Source of the DNA: Pseudomonas sp. Irchel s3h17
Lineage (GTDB): Bacteria; Pseudomonadota; Gammaproteobacteria; Pseudomonadales; Pseudomonadaceae
NCBI RefSeq assembly: GCF_900187505.1
Contig: NZ_FYDL01000004.1
Location: 195,359 to 259,358 of the forward strand
Reading direction: 5' to 3'
Length of the DNA stretch: 64,000 nucleotides
Made by a program: the position numbers and the translations under genes. How positions within the stretch are numbered: position 1 is the stretch's first letter; each line of letters begins with the position of its first letter. This document shows, in pieces, positions 36,707 to 45,305 of this stretch. The notes below the pieces were generated by a model, which ran no database searches, was not told the origin of the DNA, and saw only the letters and a list, made by a program, of their open reading frames with translations.

Positions 36707-37197
36707 CAGTCCGGCATGCCCGTGGTGACCAGGGTAACCAGCCGGTCCAGGCTCTGCCCCCAACCGTCATGAAACCCCATGGCCTCATGCGCCTTGCGAT
36801 CTTCTGCACTCCAGTGCATGGCCCGGGCGGTGTACAAGGTCTTGCCATCGATGTCGTCGAAGGTCACTTCAGCGGTCATGAAGGGTTTACCCGAGGGCGT
36901 CCAGCCTGGTGTGAACGCATCGGTGAAGACCAGTCGCCGGGGCGCATGAATCTCCAGGAACACCCCACTGGTCGGGTACTCGCTGCCGTCCGGCGCACGC
37001 ATCAGTGTGCGGAATTGACCGCCGACCCACAGGTCCATTTCGCACTCCGGCGTGGTCATGCCGTGCGGCCCCCACCACTGGGTGAGCCATTGCGGCTCGG
37101 TCCAGGCGCGGAACACCTTATTGCGCGGCGCATCAATCAAGCGACTGATGGATAACTCGAACTCGGCCGGCTGGCGGTCAGCGTGATGAGTACTCAT
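36706..37197 (-). CDS. SRPBCC / AHSA1-domain protein
   Basis: This 163-residue START-like hydrophobic-pocket fold has the AHSA1 patterns LIDAPRNKVFRAWTEPQWLTQWWGP, GGQFRTLMRAPDG, GVFLEIHAPRRLVFTDAF and a C-terminal helix GFHDGWGQSLDRLVTLV. AGGAGG before ATG at 37197. It lies between the DGPF and sigma-factor genes and is translationally coupled to the latter, so it likely belongs to the same response. Ligand unknown. Confidence 0.9.
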   Translation of the reverse strand: MSTHHADRQPAEFELSISRLIDAPRNKVFRAWTEPQWLTQWWGPHGMTTPECEMDLWVGGQFRTLMRAPDGSEYPTSGVFLEIHAPRRLVFTDAFTPGWTPSGKPFMTAEVTFDDIDGKTLYTARAMHWSAEDRKAHEAMGFHDGWGQSLDRLVTLVTTGMPD

Positions 37198-37236
37198 GAA
37201 CAACCTCCTGTTTATCGTTGTTATTGATCGTGGTTA

Positions 37237-37581
37237 TCAGGGATTCAACTCACGTATCGGACGCACTTCCACACTGCCGACCCGGGCCGCCGGAATCTTG
37301 CCGGCGACCTGGATGGCTTCGTTCAGGTCCTTCGCCTGAATCAGATAAAAGCCTGCCAACTGCTCCTTGGTCTCAGCGAACGGACCATCGGTAATCGACA
37401 ACTTGCCGGCGCGCATGCGCACCGTGGTCGCGGTCTGCACGGACTGCAACGCCTCGGCGGCGAGCATCCGGCCGCTGCCCTGGACAGACTCGGCATAGGC
37501 CATGCACTCGGCGTCTTCGGGGCTGTCGGGCGAGCTGTGCAGCACGCGCTCGTCGCTGTAGACCAGACATAGGTATTTCAT
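37237..37581 (-). CDS. YCII-related (DGPF) domain protein
   Basis: The 114-residue protein starts MKYLCLVYSDE and contains the namesake ITDGPFAETKEQLAGFYLI. DGPF proteins are the constant neighbours of ECF42 sigma factors and are thought to be their main targets; biochemical role unknown. GGAGAG lies 5 bases before the ATG. Gap to the SRPBCC gene is 39 bases, suggesting one transcript. Confidence 0.9.
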   Translation of the reverse strand: MKYLCLVYSDERVLHSSPDSPEDAECMAYAESVQGSGRMLAAEALQSVQTATTVRMRAGKLSITDGPFAETKEQLAGFYLIQAKDLNEAIQVAGKIPAARVGSVEVRPIRELNP

Positions 37582-37648
37582 AAGGCTCTCCAACATCAGG
37601 CTGATCAACTATGGCTGCAGATCGAGGGTTTGGCGAAAAACCCGACGA

Positions 37649-38083
37649 TCAGGGCTGCAACTCGAACAACGCGGCGCCACTGGTCATGTCGAAGGGGGCC
37701 GACCAGTGTTCGTGAACGATTCGCCAGTGCTCACCGACCCGTTGATAACCGGCGGTCACGCGCATCCAGCAACCTTTGGTCTCACCCTTGTCGTCGGTAC
37801 CGCCGCAGTGAGCCAGCCAGTGGGCAAACGCTATGTCTTGGGCACGCAGGACGTTGACCTGATGAAACTCGAAGAGGTCCGGGCCAGGGCACATCGTCAT
37901 GCACTCTTCCCAGTGCGCGCGGTAGGCCGCCTTGCCCTTGAACTGCAGCGCCTTGACGGCATCGAACGAGACAATGTTGTCGGCGTACAGCCCCATGAGC
38001 CGGTCAATGTCCTTGGCGATCACCAACTGCCGGTACGTCTCGATCAGGTTCTGGATATCGGTGTTTTCTGTGTGTGCATTCAT
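37649..38083 (-). CDS. SnoaL-like / NTF2-fold protein
   Basis: This 144-residue cone-shaped NTF2-like fold reads LIETYRQLVIAKDIDRLMGLYADNIVSFD at the N-terminus and GCWMRVTAGYQRVGEHWRIVHEHWSAPF near the end, the usual pattern for ketosteroid-isomerase-like proteins. It probably heads the cluster with the DGPF, SRPBCC and sigma genes. A weak stem GGGTTT/AAACCC (37626-37643) separates it from the DGPF gene. Start MNAHTENTDIQ is chosen; upstream codons read as non-coding. Confidence 0.87.
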   Translation of the reverse strand: MNAHTENTDIQNLIETYRQLVIAKDIDRLMGLYADNIVSFDAVKALQFKGKAAYRAHWEECMTMCPGPDLFEFHQVNVLRAQDIAFAHWLAHCGGTDDKGETKGCWMRVTAGYQRVGEHWRIVHEHWSAPFDMTSGAALFELQP

Positions 38084-38224
38084 GACGCAACTCCGAGTGT
38101 TTTGTGTGAGGACACCCTTAGTCGACTGACCCAAAAGCAAATCGACAGCCGAAATAAAAAAAACTCGAAGCGGCAAACTGGCTAGAATCCGAACCTCACA
38201 TTTGTCGGAATACGGACACCGTCG

Positions 38225-38710
38225 GTGACCACTCAACTCGTTCCTTATGAACAGCTTTCGCCCCACCAGCGCGAGCGTGTGCAAGACATCGAGATCCACC
38301 CGGCGCAGAAGTCATTCTCCGGGGATATTCACGGTGCCCTGCACTCGCTCAGCGCGACCGCGGGCGACGCCATCAGGGGCTTTGCCCTGATCGCGGACGA
38401 AAGGCCTGTCGCCTTCCTGCTGCTCAAGCGCCCACCGTTCCTGCCGGACTGGGCCCACGAAGACACCGCCACCCTGCACGCCCTGCAGGTGGACCACCGC
38501 TGCCAGGGCCAGGGCTATGGCACTGCCTGCCTGCAAGCCTTGCCGGAGATCGCGCGCCAGGCCTGGCCGGACATCAAGGGCCTGGAATTGTCGGTGGATG
38601 CCCATAACGAAGCGGCGCTGGGGCTCTACCTCAAGCAAGGCTGGGTCGACAGCGGCCATGCCTATAAAGGCCGGATCGGCCATGAGCGGCGCATGACCCT
38701 GGACTTCTGA
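38225..38710 (+). CDS. GNAT-family N-acetyltransferase
   Basis: The 161-residue protein has the acetyl-CoA loop LQVDHRCQGQGYGTACLQAL (motif A, Q/RxxGxG/A) at about 89-108 and motif B (LSVDAHNEAALGLYLKQGW). The start appears to be GTG at 38225; no ATG is close. Substrate unknown. Confidence 0.85.
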   Translation: MTTQLVPYEQLSPHQRERVQDIEIHPAQKSFSGDIHGALHSLSATAGDAIRGFALIADERPVAFLLLKRPPFLPDWAHEDTATLHALQVDHRCQGQGYGTACLQALPEIARQAWPDIKGLELSVDAHNEAALGLYLKQGWVDSGHAYKGRIGHERRMTLDF

Positions 38711-38730
38711 CTCCCCGCCCACTGTCACGG

Positions 38731-39348
38731 ATGATACAAGCGATGCTCACGACCATCGAACAACTGGAAGCCCTCTACGGCCTGCCCCACGACCGCGCCG
38801 TCAACAAGCAGATCCCCTGCCTGAACCTCGGCTATCAGGCGATGGTGCAGGCCTCGCCACTGGTGATCATCGGCTCGGTCGGGCCGCACGGCATGGACTG
38901 TTCACCCCGTGGCGATGCACCGGGATTCGTGCGGATCATTGACGAGCGGACCCTGGCGATCCCCGACCGCCCGGGCAACAACCGGATCGACACCCTGCGC
39001 AACATCGTCCTCGACTCGCGGATCTCGTTGCTGTTCATCATTCCGGGTATTGGCGAGACATTGCGGGTCAACGGCACGGCAACCATCAGCGCCGAGCCGC
39101 AGCTGCTGCAAAGCTTTGCCGTGAATGGCAAACCGGCGCGGACGGTGATGGTGGTGACGGTGGAAGCGGCGTTTTTCCACTGCTCAAAGGCGATCGTGCG
39201 TTCGGATTTGTGGAACCCGCAGAAGTACCTGGACCGCTCGGCACTGCCCACCGCGGGCGCCTTTCACAAGCGCCTGAACGATGGCCGGTTCGATGCCGAA
39301 CGTTATGATCAGGAGGCGCCCGCGAGGTTGCGCGACAGTCTGTATTGA
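38731..39348 (+). CDS. Pyridoxamine 5'-phosphate oxidase family protein (FMN-binding split barrel)
   Basis: The 205-residue protein shows the split-barrel pattern: FLII-like LVIIGSVGPHGMDCSPRGDAPGFVRIIDERTLAIPDRPGNNRID, then SLLFIIPGIGETLRVNGTA and a C-terminal SDLWNPQKY. It belongs to the MSMEG_1061-like FMN-dependent PPOX group, whose role is unknown. It follows the GNAT gene by 20 bases on the same strand. A second in-frame ATG lies four codons in. Confidence 0.85.
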   Translation: MIQAMLTTIEQLEALYGLPHDRAVNKQIPCLNLGYQAMVQASPLVIIGSVGPHGMDCSPRGDAPGFVRIIDERTLAIPDRPGNNRIDTLRNIVLDSRISLLFIIPGIGETLRVNGTATISAEPQLLQSFAVNGKPARTVMVVTVEAAFFHCSKAIVRSDLWNPQKYLDRSALPTAGAFHKRLNDGRFDAERYDQEAPARLRDSLY

Positions 39349-39377
39349 GCCTCCTCGCATTGCCCCGGCGGGGAGGC

Positions 39378-39875
39378 TTACAGGTCCAGGGCCATTTCGT
39401 GCCAGGCCAAGCCGCCATGGTCTGACTCGGAGGCCTTGAGGTAGGCAAAGCCAAAACTGGCGTACCAGGCAACGTGTTGTTCCCGGCACATCAGATTGAT
39501 ACGGATCTTGCCCATCTCCCGCATGCGCTCGATGAACTCGGTCATCAACTGTTTGGCCAGGCCTTGCCCCTGATAGTCCGGGTGCACCACCACGGACATG
39601 ATCACCACCTGTGGGCCGTCCGGGTCGTGACCGATCATTTCCTTGAAGGCCTCATCGGCCATTTCCACCTGATACGCCGCACCCGAATTGATAAACCCGA
39701 CCACGACACCGTCGACCTCGGCCACGATAAAACCCTCTGGCCAGGTGTCGATGCGCGTGGCGATTTTCTCGCGAGTGGCTGCCTCATCGCCTTCATACGC
39801 CTCGGTTTCAATGGCGAAACAGCGATCAAGGTCATCCGGTGTGACCTGGCGTATGACAGTCGTGGAGGTGTTCAT
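39378..39875 (-). CDS. GNAT-family N-acetyltransferase
   Basis: The 165-residue protein has motif A in VVVHPDYQGQGLAKQLMTEF and the C-terminal YASFGFAYLKASESDHGGLAWHEM. The N-terminus (VIRQVTPDDLDRCFAIETEAYEGDEAATREKIATRIDTWPEGF) resembles arylalkylamine-N-acetyltransferase-like members. Convergent with the PPOX gene. Substrate unknown. Confidence 0.87.
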   Translation of the reverse strand: MNTSTTVIRQVTPDDLDRCFAIETEAYEGDEAATREKIATRIDTWPEGFIVAEVDGVVVGFINSGAAYQVEMADEAFKEMIGHDPDGPQVVIMSVVVHPDYQGQGLAKQLMTEFIERMREMGKIRINLMCREQHVAWYASFGFAYLKASESDHGGLAWHEMALDL

Positions 39876-40050
39876 GGCGTGACCCGATCAGCGAGAAAAG
39901 AGGGGGCGAATCATAAATGAATAAGCACCGCATATCGATCATACGCGCGGCCGTAAAGCCTTCGTATAGCCTTTGCATCGCGGCTTTATATCGCCCTGGT
40001 TTCGGACTATTGGTAATCCCTGTCTCTCACCACACACAAGGAATTTCACC

Positions 40051-40164
40051 ATGACGAGCGTTCAGGCTGGCCTGCTGATGCTGTTCACCATCAGTGCTTT
40101 TGGCTTCATCTCCCTGATGTTCGATGTGATCCGGGCACGCCGTATCGGCAAAGACCAACAGTGA
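40051..40164 (+). CDS. Small membrane protein, 37 residues
   Basis: MTSVQAGLLMLFTISAFGFI begins the protein; residues 7-27 form one strong membrane helix and the end is basic (FDVIRARRIGKDQQ), so the C-terminus should face the cytoplasm. AAGGAA lies 8 bases before the ATG and a hairpin follows the stop codon, which together mark a real gene. Function unknown; small single-span proteins often tune a larger membrane protein. Confidence 0.65.
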   Translation: MTSVQAGLLMLFTISAFGFISLMFDVIRARRIGKDQQ

Positions 40165-40171
40165 GCCATCA

Positions 40172-40203
40172 AGAGGCGAGCCGCAGGTAACTGCGCCGCC
40201 TCT
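40172..40203 (+). terminator. Hairpin after the small membrane protein gene
   Basis: AGAGGC/GCCTCT (40172-40177/40198-40203) encloses CGCAG/CTGCG; no T tract follows. The convergent GyrI-like gene ends at 40212, so it may serve both strands. Confidence 0.5.
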
Positions 40204-40211
40204 CGCATCGT

Positions 40212-40700
40212 TCAGATCGCCTTGAGCGGCAACCAGATTTCCAGCACACCTTCCCTCGTTTGCGGATTGAAGTCGGCGCTGTAGCGCTCGAACTCCGGGG
40301 CGTCCGCCGCTTCACGGCCCGACGCCGGCAGCCAGGTTTTCCAGATGTACTGAAAGGTCCGGGGCAAGTCGCCCAGTGAGCCTTTGTGTTCGAACACCGC
40401 ATAGTGCTGGGGCTGCACTTCGATCCAGCGGTACTGTTCCGGCAGGTCATCGAGCCTGCTGATCTCGACACCGGCGATGTACTCAAAACCGCCTTTGCCA
40501 TCCGGATTGCAGCAGATGCCGTAGGTCACATCGCCCATTTGCCCAGGCACCTTACCGATATGGGGGATGAATTTATCCCAGAGAGCGGGAATGCCTTCGG
40601 TGGTCTCCTGGGTAAACCGTTCGCCTAGCCCGGCGATCAACAAGAAATGCCCTTTTTCGAGGCGCGGTTCGGCGACGACGCCCTTTTTTGGATCATCCAT
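40212..40700 (-). CDS. GyrI-like effector-binding domain protein
   Basis: The 162-residue single GyrI/AraC-type effector-binding fold has HFLLIAGLGERF at the start, IPALWDKFIPHIGKVPGQMGDVTYGICC, and QPQHYAVFEHKGSLGDLPRTFQYIWKTWLPASG then a conserved Glu (FERY). There is no DNA-binding domain. Such stand-alone forms bind or hydrolyse small xenobiotics. AGGAG before ATG. Confidence 0.85.
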   Translation of the reverse strand: MDDPKKGVVAEPRLEKGHFLLIAGLGERFTQETTEGIPALWDKFIPHIGKVPGQMGDVTYGICCNPDGKGGFEYIAGVEISRLDDLPEQYRWIEVQPQHYAVFEHKGSLGDLPRTFQYIWKTWLPASGREAADAPEFERYSADFNPQTREGVLEIWLPLKAI

Positions 40701-40769
40701 GAATCAACTCCTGCCGCTCAAAGGTGGGTTCAGCCAAGGAGTATAGAAGGCAAACCGGATTCTCCCCCA

Positions 40770-41432
40770 TCAGAGCCCGGGAAGTTCTTCGACACCCGTC
40801 GAGCCAATAAACTCCTGATAGCCGGAAACGATCACGTAGACCGCGAAATAGCAGAAGATCGCCGCAGATGCCAGATAGGAATACCGCAGCAGCTTATCGC
40901 CCAACAGTTTGCCTCCCTGGGTCGCCGCCAGGCACAAGGCAACGCACCAGAGTAGCCCGGCACAAAAGAACCCCGCCAGGAACAACCCGGCGCTGGCCAG
41001 GCTGCCGCCCCCGGAACGGGCGATCAGCGTACCGCCCACGGCCGCAAACCAGAGAATGGCACTGGGTGACGACATGGCCAGAAAGATCCCGCGAAAGAAC
41101 TCTCGACGATGGGAACCGCTACTCACCTCGCCCGCCTCCGCCAGCACGGCACTGTGATGGATCGCCGAGTAAATCATCCTGGCGGCGAAATAGAGCAACA
41201 ACGCCGAGCCACCGACCCACAACACCCAGCGCACCGCCGAGTACTGCAGCAGCACGGTCATGCCGGCCAGCGCCAGCACCGCATAAACCAGGTCACCGAC
41301 ACAGGTCCCGAGCCCCAGCGCGAAGCCCTGGAAATACCCCCGCTGCATGGCCAGGGTGATCATCGCGATGTTGGCCACGCCGATGTCCAGGCACAGTGAA
41401 AGGCTCAGCAAAAAGCCGCTGGAAAACTCCAT
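40770..41432 (-). CDS. LysE-family translocator
   Basis: The 220-residue membrane protein has six helices and the LysE/RhtB pattern FSSGFLLSLSLCLDIGVANIAMITLAMQRG..GFALGLGTCVGDLVYAVLAL and FFRGIFLAMSSPSAILWF. These proteins export amino acids or related metabolites. It is divergent from alaC with 230 bases between them, which is suggestive but does not prove a link with alanine. Confidence 0.88.
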   Translation of the reverse strand: MEFSSGFLLSLSLCLDIGVANIAMITLAMQRGYFQGFALGLGTCVGDLVYAVLALAGMTVLLQYSAVRWVLWVGGSALLLYFAARMIYSAIHHSAVLAEAGEVSSGSHRREFFRGIFLAMSSPSAILWFAAVGGTLIARSGGGSLASAGLFLAGFFCAGLLWCVALCLAATQGGKLLGDKLLRYSYLASAAIFCYFAVYVIVSGYQEFIGSTGVEELPGL

Positions 41433-41662
41433 GTTTCATCCCGTTCGAAGGTGGTTGAGTCAGTGGCGCGTAGCTATGCAAGAAGCAGGCAAGACGGTGT
41501 CTTGTCCGCAACAATCCACTGCGAGCGGGTCAGTGTCGTCGAAAAAAGTTGATCTTCGCTACTGGACAAGCCGTCATCGGCGCCCTTATCTTGCGTCCAG
41601 GCCACCGCAGTGGCCAGCGTCGCTCGGACGGTTCCGGGCGCTTACGTACTCCAGAGGCAACA

Positions 41663-42880
41663 ATGGCAGACCAAGGTTCGCCGCGCCGCTTTGCGCGCAT
41701 AGATCGACTCCCCCCTTACGTATTCAATATCACTGCCGAGCTGAAGATGGCCGCCCGTCGTCGTGGCGAAGACATCATCGACTTGAGCATGGGCAACCCC
41801 GATGGCGCGACCCCGCCGCACATCGTTGAAAAAATGGTCACGGTCGCCCAGCGCGAAGACACCCACGGCTACTCCACGTCCAAAGGCATTCCTCGCCTGC
41901 GCCGGGCCATTTCGCGCTGGTACAAGGATCGCTACGAGGTCGACATCGACCCGGAAAACGAAGCCATCGTCACCATCGGTTCCAAGGAAGGCCTGGCGCA
42001 CTTGATGCTCGCCACCCTGGACCAGGGCGACACCGTGCTGGTGCCCAACCCCAGCTACCCGATCCACATCTACGGTGCCGTGATTGCCGGCGCCCAGGTG
42101 CGGTCGGTACCACTGATTCCTGGCGTGGACTTTTTCGCCGAACTGGAGCGCGCCATTCGCGGCTCGATCCCCAAGCCGAAAATGATGATCCTCGGCTTCC
42201 CGTCGAACCCGACCGCGCAGTGCGTGGAACTGGACTTCTTCGAACGCGTCATCGCCCTGGCCAAGCAGTACGACGTGCTGGTGGTCCACGACCTGGCCTA
42301 CGCCGACATCGTCTATGACGGCTGGAAAGCCCCGTCGATCATGCAGGTACCGGGCGCCAAGGACATTGCCGTGGAGTTCTTCACCCTGTCCAAGAGTTAC
42401 AACATGGCGGGCTGGCGCATCGGTTTCATGGTCGGTAACCCGGAGCTGGTCAACGCACTGGCACGGATCAAGAGCTACCACGACTACGGCACATTCACCC
42501 CGCTGCAAGTGGCTGCCATCGCGGCACTGGAAGGTGATCAGCAGTGCGTCAAGGATATCGCCGAGCAGTATCGGCAACGTCGCAACGTGCTGGTCAAGGG
42601 CTTGCATGAACTGGGCTGGATGGTCGAGAACCCGAAAGCCTCGATGTACGTCTGGGCCAAGATTCCCGAAGCCTATGCCCACCTGGGTTCGCTGGAGTTC
42701 GCCAAGAAATTGCTGGCCGAAGCCAAGGTCTGCGTCTCGCCGGGGGTTGGCTTTGGCGAGTATGGGGATGATCACGTGCGCTTCGCGCTGATCGAGAACC
42801 AGGACCGGATTCGCCAGGCTGTCCGCGGGATTCGCGGGATGTTCCGGGCCGATGGGTTGGTTACCAAAACCAACGCCTGA
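41663..42880 (+). CDS. alaC: Alanine transaminase AlaC-like
   Basis: The 405-residue PLP-dependent class I aminotransferase converts pyruvate and glutamate to alanine and 2-oxoglutarate. Text matches the AlaC/YfdZ group: [56 protein letters not shown], the PLP lysine in [16 protein letters not shown] and the Arg near RFALIEN. Start [10 protein letters not shown] has AGAGG ahead; 38 further codons are open upstream but unlikely to be used. A REPIN lies right after the gene. Confidence 0.92.
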   Translation: MADQGSPRRFARIDRLPPYVFNITAELKMAARRRGEDIIDLSMGNPDGATPPHIVEKMVTVAQREDTHGYSTSKGIPRLRRAISRWYKDRYEVDIDPENEAIVTIGSKEGLAHLMLATLDQGDTVLVPNPSYPIHIYGAVIAGAQVRSVPLIPGVDFFAELERAIRGSIPKPKMMILGFPSNPTAQCVELDFFERVIALAKQYDVLVVHDLAYADIVYDGWKAPSIMQVPGAKDIAVEFFTLSKSYNMAGWRIGFMVGNPELVNALARIKSYHDYGTFTPLQVAAIAALEGDQQCVKDIAEQYRQRRNVLVKGLHELGWMVENPKASMYVWAKIPEAYAHLGSLEFAKKLLAEAKVCVSPGVGFGEYGDDHVRFALIENQDRIRQAVRGIRGMFRADGLVTKTNA

Positions 42881-42910
42881 CATACAAAAAACCTGTGGAG
42901 AACAAACATC

Positions 42911-43043
42911 TGTGGCGAGGGAGCTTGCTCCCGCTGGGTCGCGAAGCGGCCCCAAAACCAATCACTGTGTTTTTTCAGATAGAACACTGTGGACGGATTT
43001 ACGACTGCTGCGCAGCCGAGCGGGAGCAAGCTCCCTCGCCACA
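42911..43043. repeat. REPIN 3 (type-1 REP pair)
   Basis: TGTGGCGAGGGAGCTTGCTC ... GAGCAAGCTCCCTCGCCACA, the same arms as at 18629 and 49792, between alaC and gntT. Confidence 0.92.
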
Positions 43044-43076
43044 AAAAGCTTGCTCGACATTGGGTTAAATCTCACC

Positions 43077-43106
43077 CACAAAAACCGCATCGCTGCGGTT
43101 TTTGTG
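43077..43106. terminator. Bidirectional terminator between alaC and gntT
   Basis: A perfect 13-bp stem CACAAAAACCGCA/TGCGGTTTTTGTG with loop TCGC and T tracts on both strands; it can stop gntT on the minus strand and alaC on the plus strand. Confidence 0.92.
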
Positions 43107-43121
43107 TCTGCTCCAAACTGT

Positions 43122-44474
43122 TTAAACGAACATCGACAGCAGCAGGATAAAGCCCAGCGCCACCACGGACAGGATGGTTTCCATCGCGGTCCAGGTCTTG
43201 AAGGTTTCCGCCACGGTCATGTTGAAGTACTGCTTGACCAGCCAGAAGCCCGCGTCGTTCACGTGGGACAGAATCAACGAGCCGGCACCGGTCGCCAGTA
43301 CCAGCAGCTCACGGTTCACACCCGGAATCATCCCCACCACCGGCACCACGATACCCGCGCCAGTAATGGTCGCCACGGTCGCCGAACCGGTCGCGATACG
43401 AATCACCGCCGCCACCAGCCAGGCCAGCAGGATCGGCGAAATCTGCGCGTTCACCGCCATGTGACCGATCACATCACCCACACCGCTTGTCACCAGCATC
43501 TGCTTGAAGCCACCACCGGCACCGATGATCAGAATGATCGCGGCGGTCGGGGCGAGGCTCGCGTCCAGCCATTTGAGCATCTGGCTGGAACCGATGCCCT
43601 GCTTGTAACCGAAGGTGTACAGCGACAACAGCAACGCCAGCAGCAGCGCCGAGATCGGGTGGCCGATCATGTCCATCCAGGTGCGGAAGAAGTTGCCGTC
43701 CGGCAGCGTCACGTCAGCAAAGGTCTTGAGCAGCATCAGGAACACCGGCAACAGCACGGTGAGCAGGGTGATGCCGAAGCTCGGCAGTTCGCTTGAATCC
43801 GACTCACGGACCAGTTGATCCACCAGCTCCTGGTTCGGATGACCGGGAATGTGCTTGGCGATGAACGTACCGAAGATCGGACCGGCAATGATGGCTGTCG
43901 GCAGCGCCACGATCAGGCCATAGAGAATGGTTTTACCGATGTCGGCACCGAACACGCCGATGGCCAGCAGCGGGCCCGGGTGCGGTGGCACCAGGCCGTG
44001 GACCGCCGACAGACCGGCGAGCAGCGGGATACCGATCTTGATGATCGACACGCCGGTGCGCCGGGCAACGATGAACACCAGCGGAATCAGCAGCACGAAG
44101 CCGATTTCGAAGAACAGCGGAATGCCCACCAGGAACGCGGCGAACATCATCGCCCACTGCACCTTGTCCTTGCCGAAAGCACGGATCAGGGTCTGGGCAA
44201 TCTGATCCGCCCCGCCCGACTCGGCCATCATTTTGCCGAGCATGGTGCCCAGCGCGAGGATGATGCCGACAAAACCCAGCACGCCACCGAAGCCGTCCTG
44301 GAATGCCTTGATGATGGTGCCGATCGGCATGCCCGAGGTCAGCCCGAGGAAGGCTGCAGCGATGATCAGGGCGATAAAGGGGTGAAGCTTGAACTTGGTG
44401 ATCAGGACAATCAAGCCGATCACCGTGACCACTGCATCGAGCAGCAGAAACGTCTCGTGGGACATGCCAAACAT
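43122..44474 (-). CDS. gntT: Gluconate permease, GntP family
   Basis: The 450-residue membrane protein has about 12-14 helices. Family text: GFGGVLGFVGIILALGTMLGKMMAESGGA, GIPLFFEIGFVLLIPL, HGLVPPHPGPL, GAGGGFKQMLVTSGVG, ATGSATVATITGAG and a final AMETILSVVALGFILLLSMFV. It imports gluconate with protons. It lies downstream of gntK on the same strand with an 82-base gap containing a GntR-type operator, so it probably has its own promoter. GGAGA before ATG. Confidence 0.94.
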   Translation of the reverse strand: MFGMSHETFLLLDAVVTVIGLIVLITKFKLHPFIALIIAAAFLGLTSGMPIGTIIKAFQDGFGGVLGFVGIILALGTMLGKMMAESGGADQIAQTLIRAFGKDKVQWAMMFAAFLVGIPLFFEIGFVLLIPLVFIVARRTGVSIIKIGIPLLAGLSAVHGLVPPHPGPLLAIGVFGADIGKTILYGLIVALPTAIIAGPIFGTFIAKHIPGHPNQELVDQLVRESDSSELPSFGITLLTVLLPVFLMLLKTFADVTLPDGNFFRTWMDMIGHPISALLLALLLSLYTFGYKQGIGSSQMLKWLDASLAPTAAIILIIGAGGGFKQMLVTSGVGDVIGHMAVNAQISPILLAWLVAAVIRIATGSATVATITGAGIVVPVVGMIPGVNRELLVLATGAGSLILSHVNDAGFWLVKQYFNMTVAETFKTWTAMETILSVVALGFILLLSMFV

Positions 44475-44530
44475 TAGGGGTGTCTCCTGGTTGTTGTTGT
44501 TATGAAAGCAGGGAATTTGTAAGCCATCAG

Positions 44531-44545
44531 GACAGCGCTACCTTT
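44531..44545. promoter_or_regulatory. GntR operator copy 1 (gntT)
   Basis: GACAGCGCTACCTTT, identical to the copy at 45109 and one base different from 45260. The core AGCGCT is palindromic, as expected for a LacI-family regulator. It stands 57 bases before the gntT start codon. Confidence 0.7.
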
Positions 44546-44556
44546 CAAAGCAAAAT

Positions 44557-45090
44557 TCATACGGCGAGCTTCAAACCATGGCCCAGCCACCAGTGGTGCG
44601 CTTGCACGGCCAATTCATCGACACTGTGGGTCGATGCATCCAGCGCCAGGGTCAACGGCTCCCCGACGGGTGATTCAAGGGTTGCGAACTGGCTGGCGAT
44701 CAAGGTCGACGGCATGAAGTGACCGGGACGATGGGACACTCGGTCGGCGGCGACTTCCGGAGTCAGTTCCAGGAACACGAACCCCAGCCCAGGCAGAGCG
44801 CTGCGCAGGCGTTCGCGGTAAATATGCTTGAGCGCCGAACAGGTCAGCACCGGGTGCCCGCCCGTGGCATCGACACGACGCAATTCTTCGCACAGGCTGT
44901 CGAGCCAGCCGGCACGGTCGTCGTCGTTCAGGGGAATGCCAGCGCTCATCTTTTCGATATTGGCCGCAGGATGAAAGCTATCGCCTTCAATGCCGGTCGC
45001 ACCGCTGAGCTGGCACAGGGCCTCGCTGACGCTGGACTTGCCGCAGCCGGCCACGCCCATGATGACCAGGGCGGTGATTGGTTGACTCAT
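44557..45090 (-). CDS. gntK: Gluconokinase
   Basis: The 177-residue kinase phosphorylates gluconate to 6-phosphogluconate, feeding the Entner-Doudoroff pathway encoded at 57-60 kb. P-loop GVAGCGKSS at residues 12-20, then GDSFHPAANIEKMSAGIPLNDDDRAGWL and TCSALKHIYRERLR, RPGHFMPSTLIASQFATLE: all typical of GntK. GAGGTG before ATG. Divergent from gntR. Confidence 0.96.
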   Translation of the reverse strand: MSQPITALVIMGVAGCGKSSVSEALCQLSGATGIEGDSFHPAANIEKMSAGIPLNDDDRAGWLDSLCEELRRVDATGGHPVLTCSALKHIYRERLRSALPGLGFVFLELTPEVAADRVSHRPGHFMPSTLIASQFATLESPVGEPLTLALDASTHSVDELAVQAHHWWLGHGLKLAV

Positions 45091-45108
45091 CTAACACCTC
45101 AGCGCGCA

Positions 45109-45123
45109 GACAGCGCTACCTTT
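45109..45123. promoter_or_regulatory. GntR operator copy 2 (gntK)
   Basis: GACAGCGCTACCTTT, 19 bases before the gntK start, in the gntK//gntR divergent region. See copies at 44531 and 45260. Confidence 0.7.
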
Positions 45124-45259
45124 GCCAATGGAAACTCTCGTGCAAAAGCAGGCATTGCCGACGCCTTCTTGTCATTTTTATGGGTTGCAGCAGGTTCTTT
45201 CCCAACGCCAAAAAGCAGGGATCAGGCAACCCCTGCTCAAGCATTTGCAGCCGCATCGA

Positions 45260-45274
45260 GACAGCGCTACCTTA
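45260..45274. promoter_or_regulatory. GntR operator copy 3 (gntR)
   Basis: GACAGCGCTACCTTA, 31 bases before the gntR start codon, consistent with autoregulation. Confidence 0.68.
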
Positions 45275-45305
45275 GTGCCTTGAATTTTGTTTGGCAAGCC
45301 GTCCG

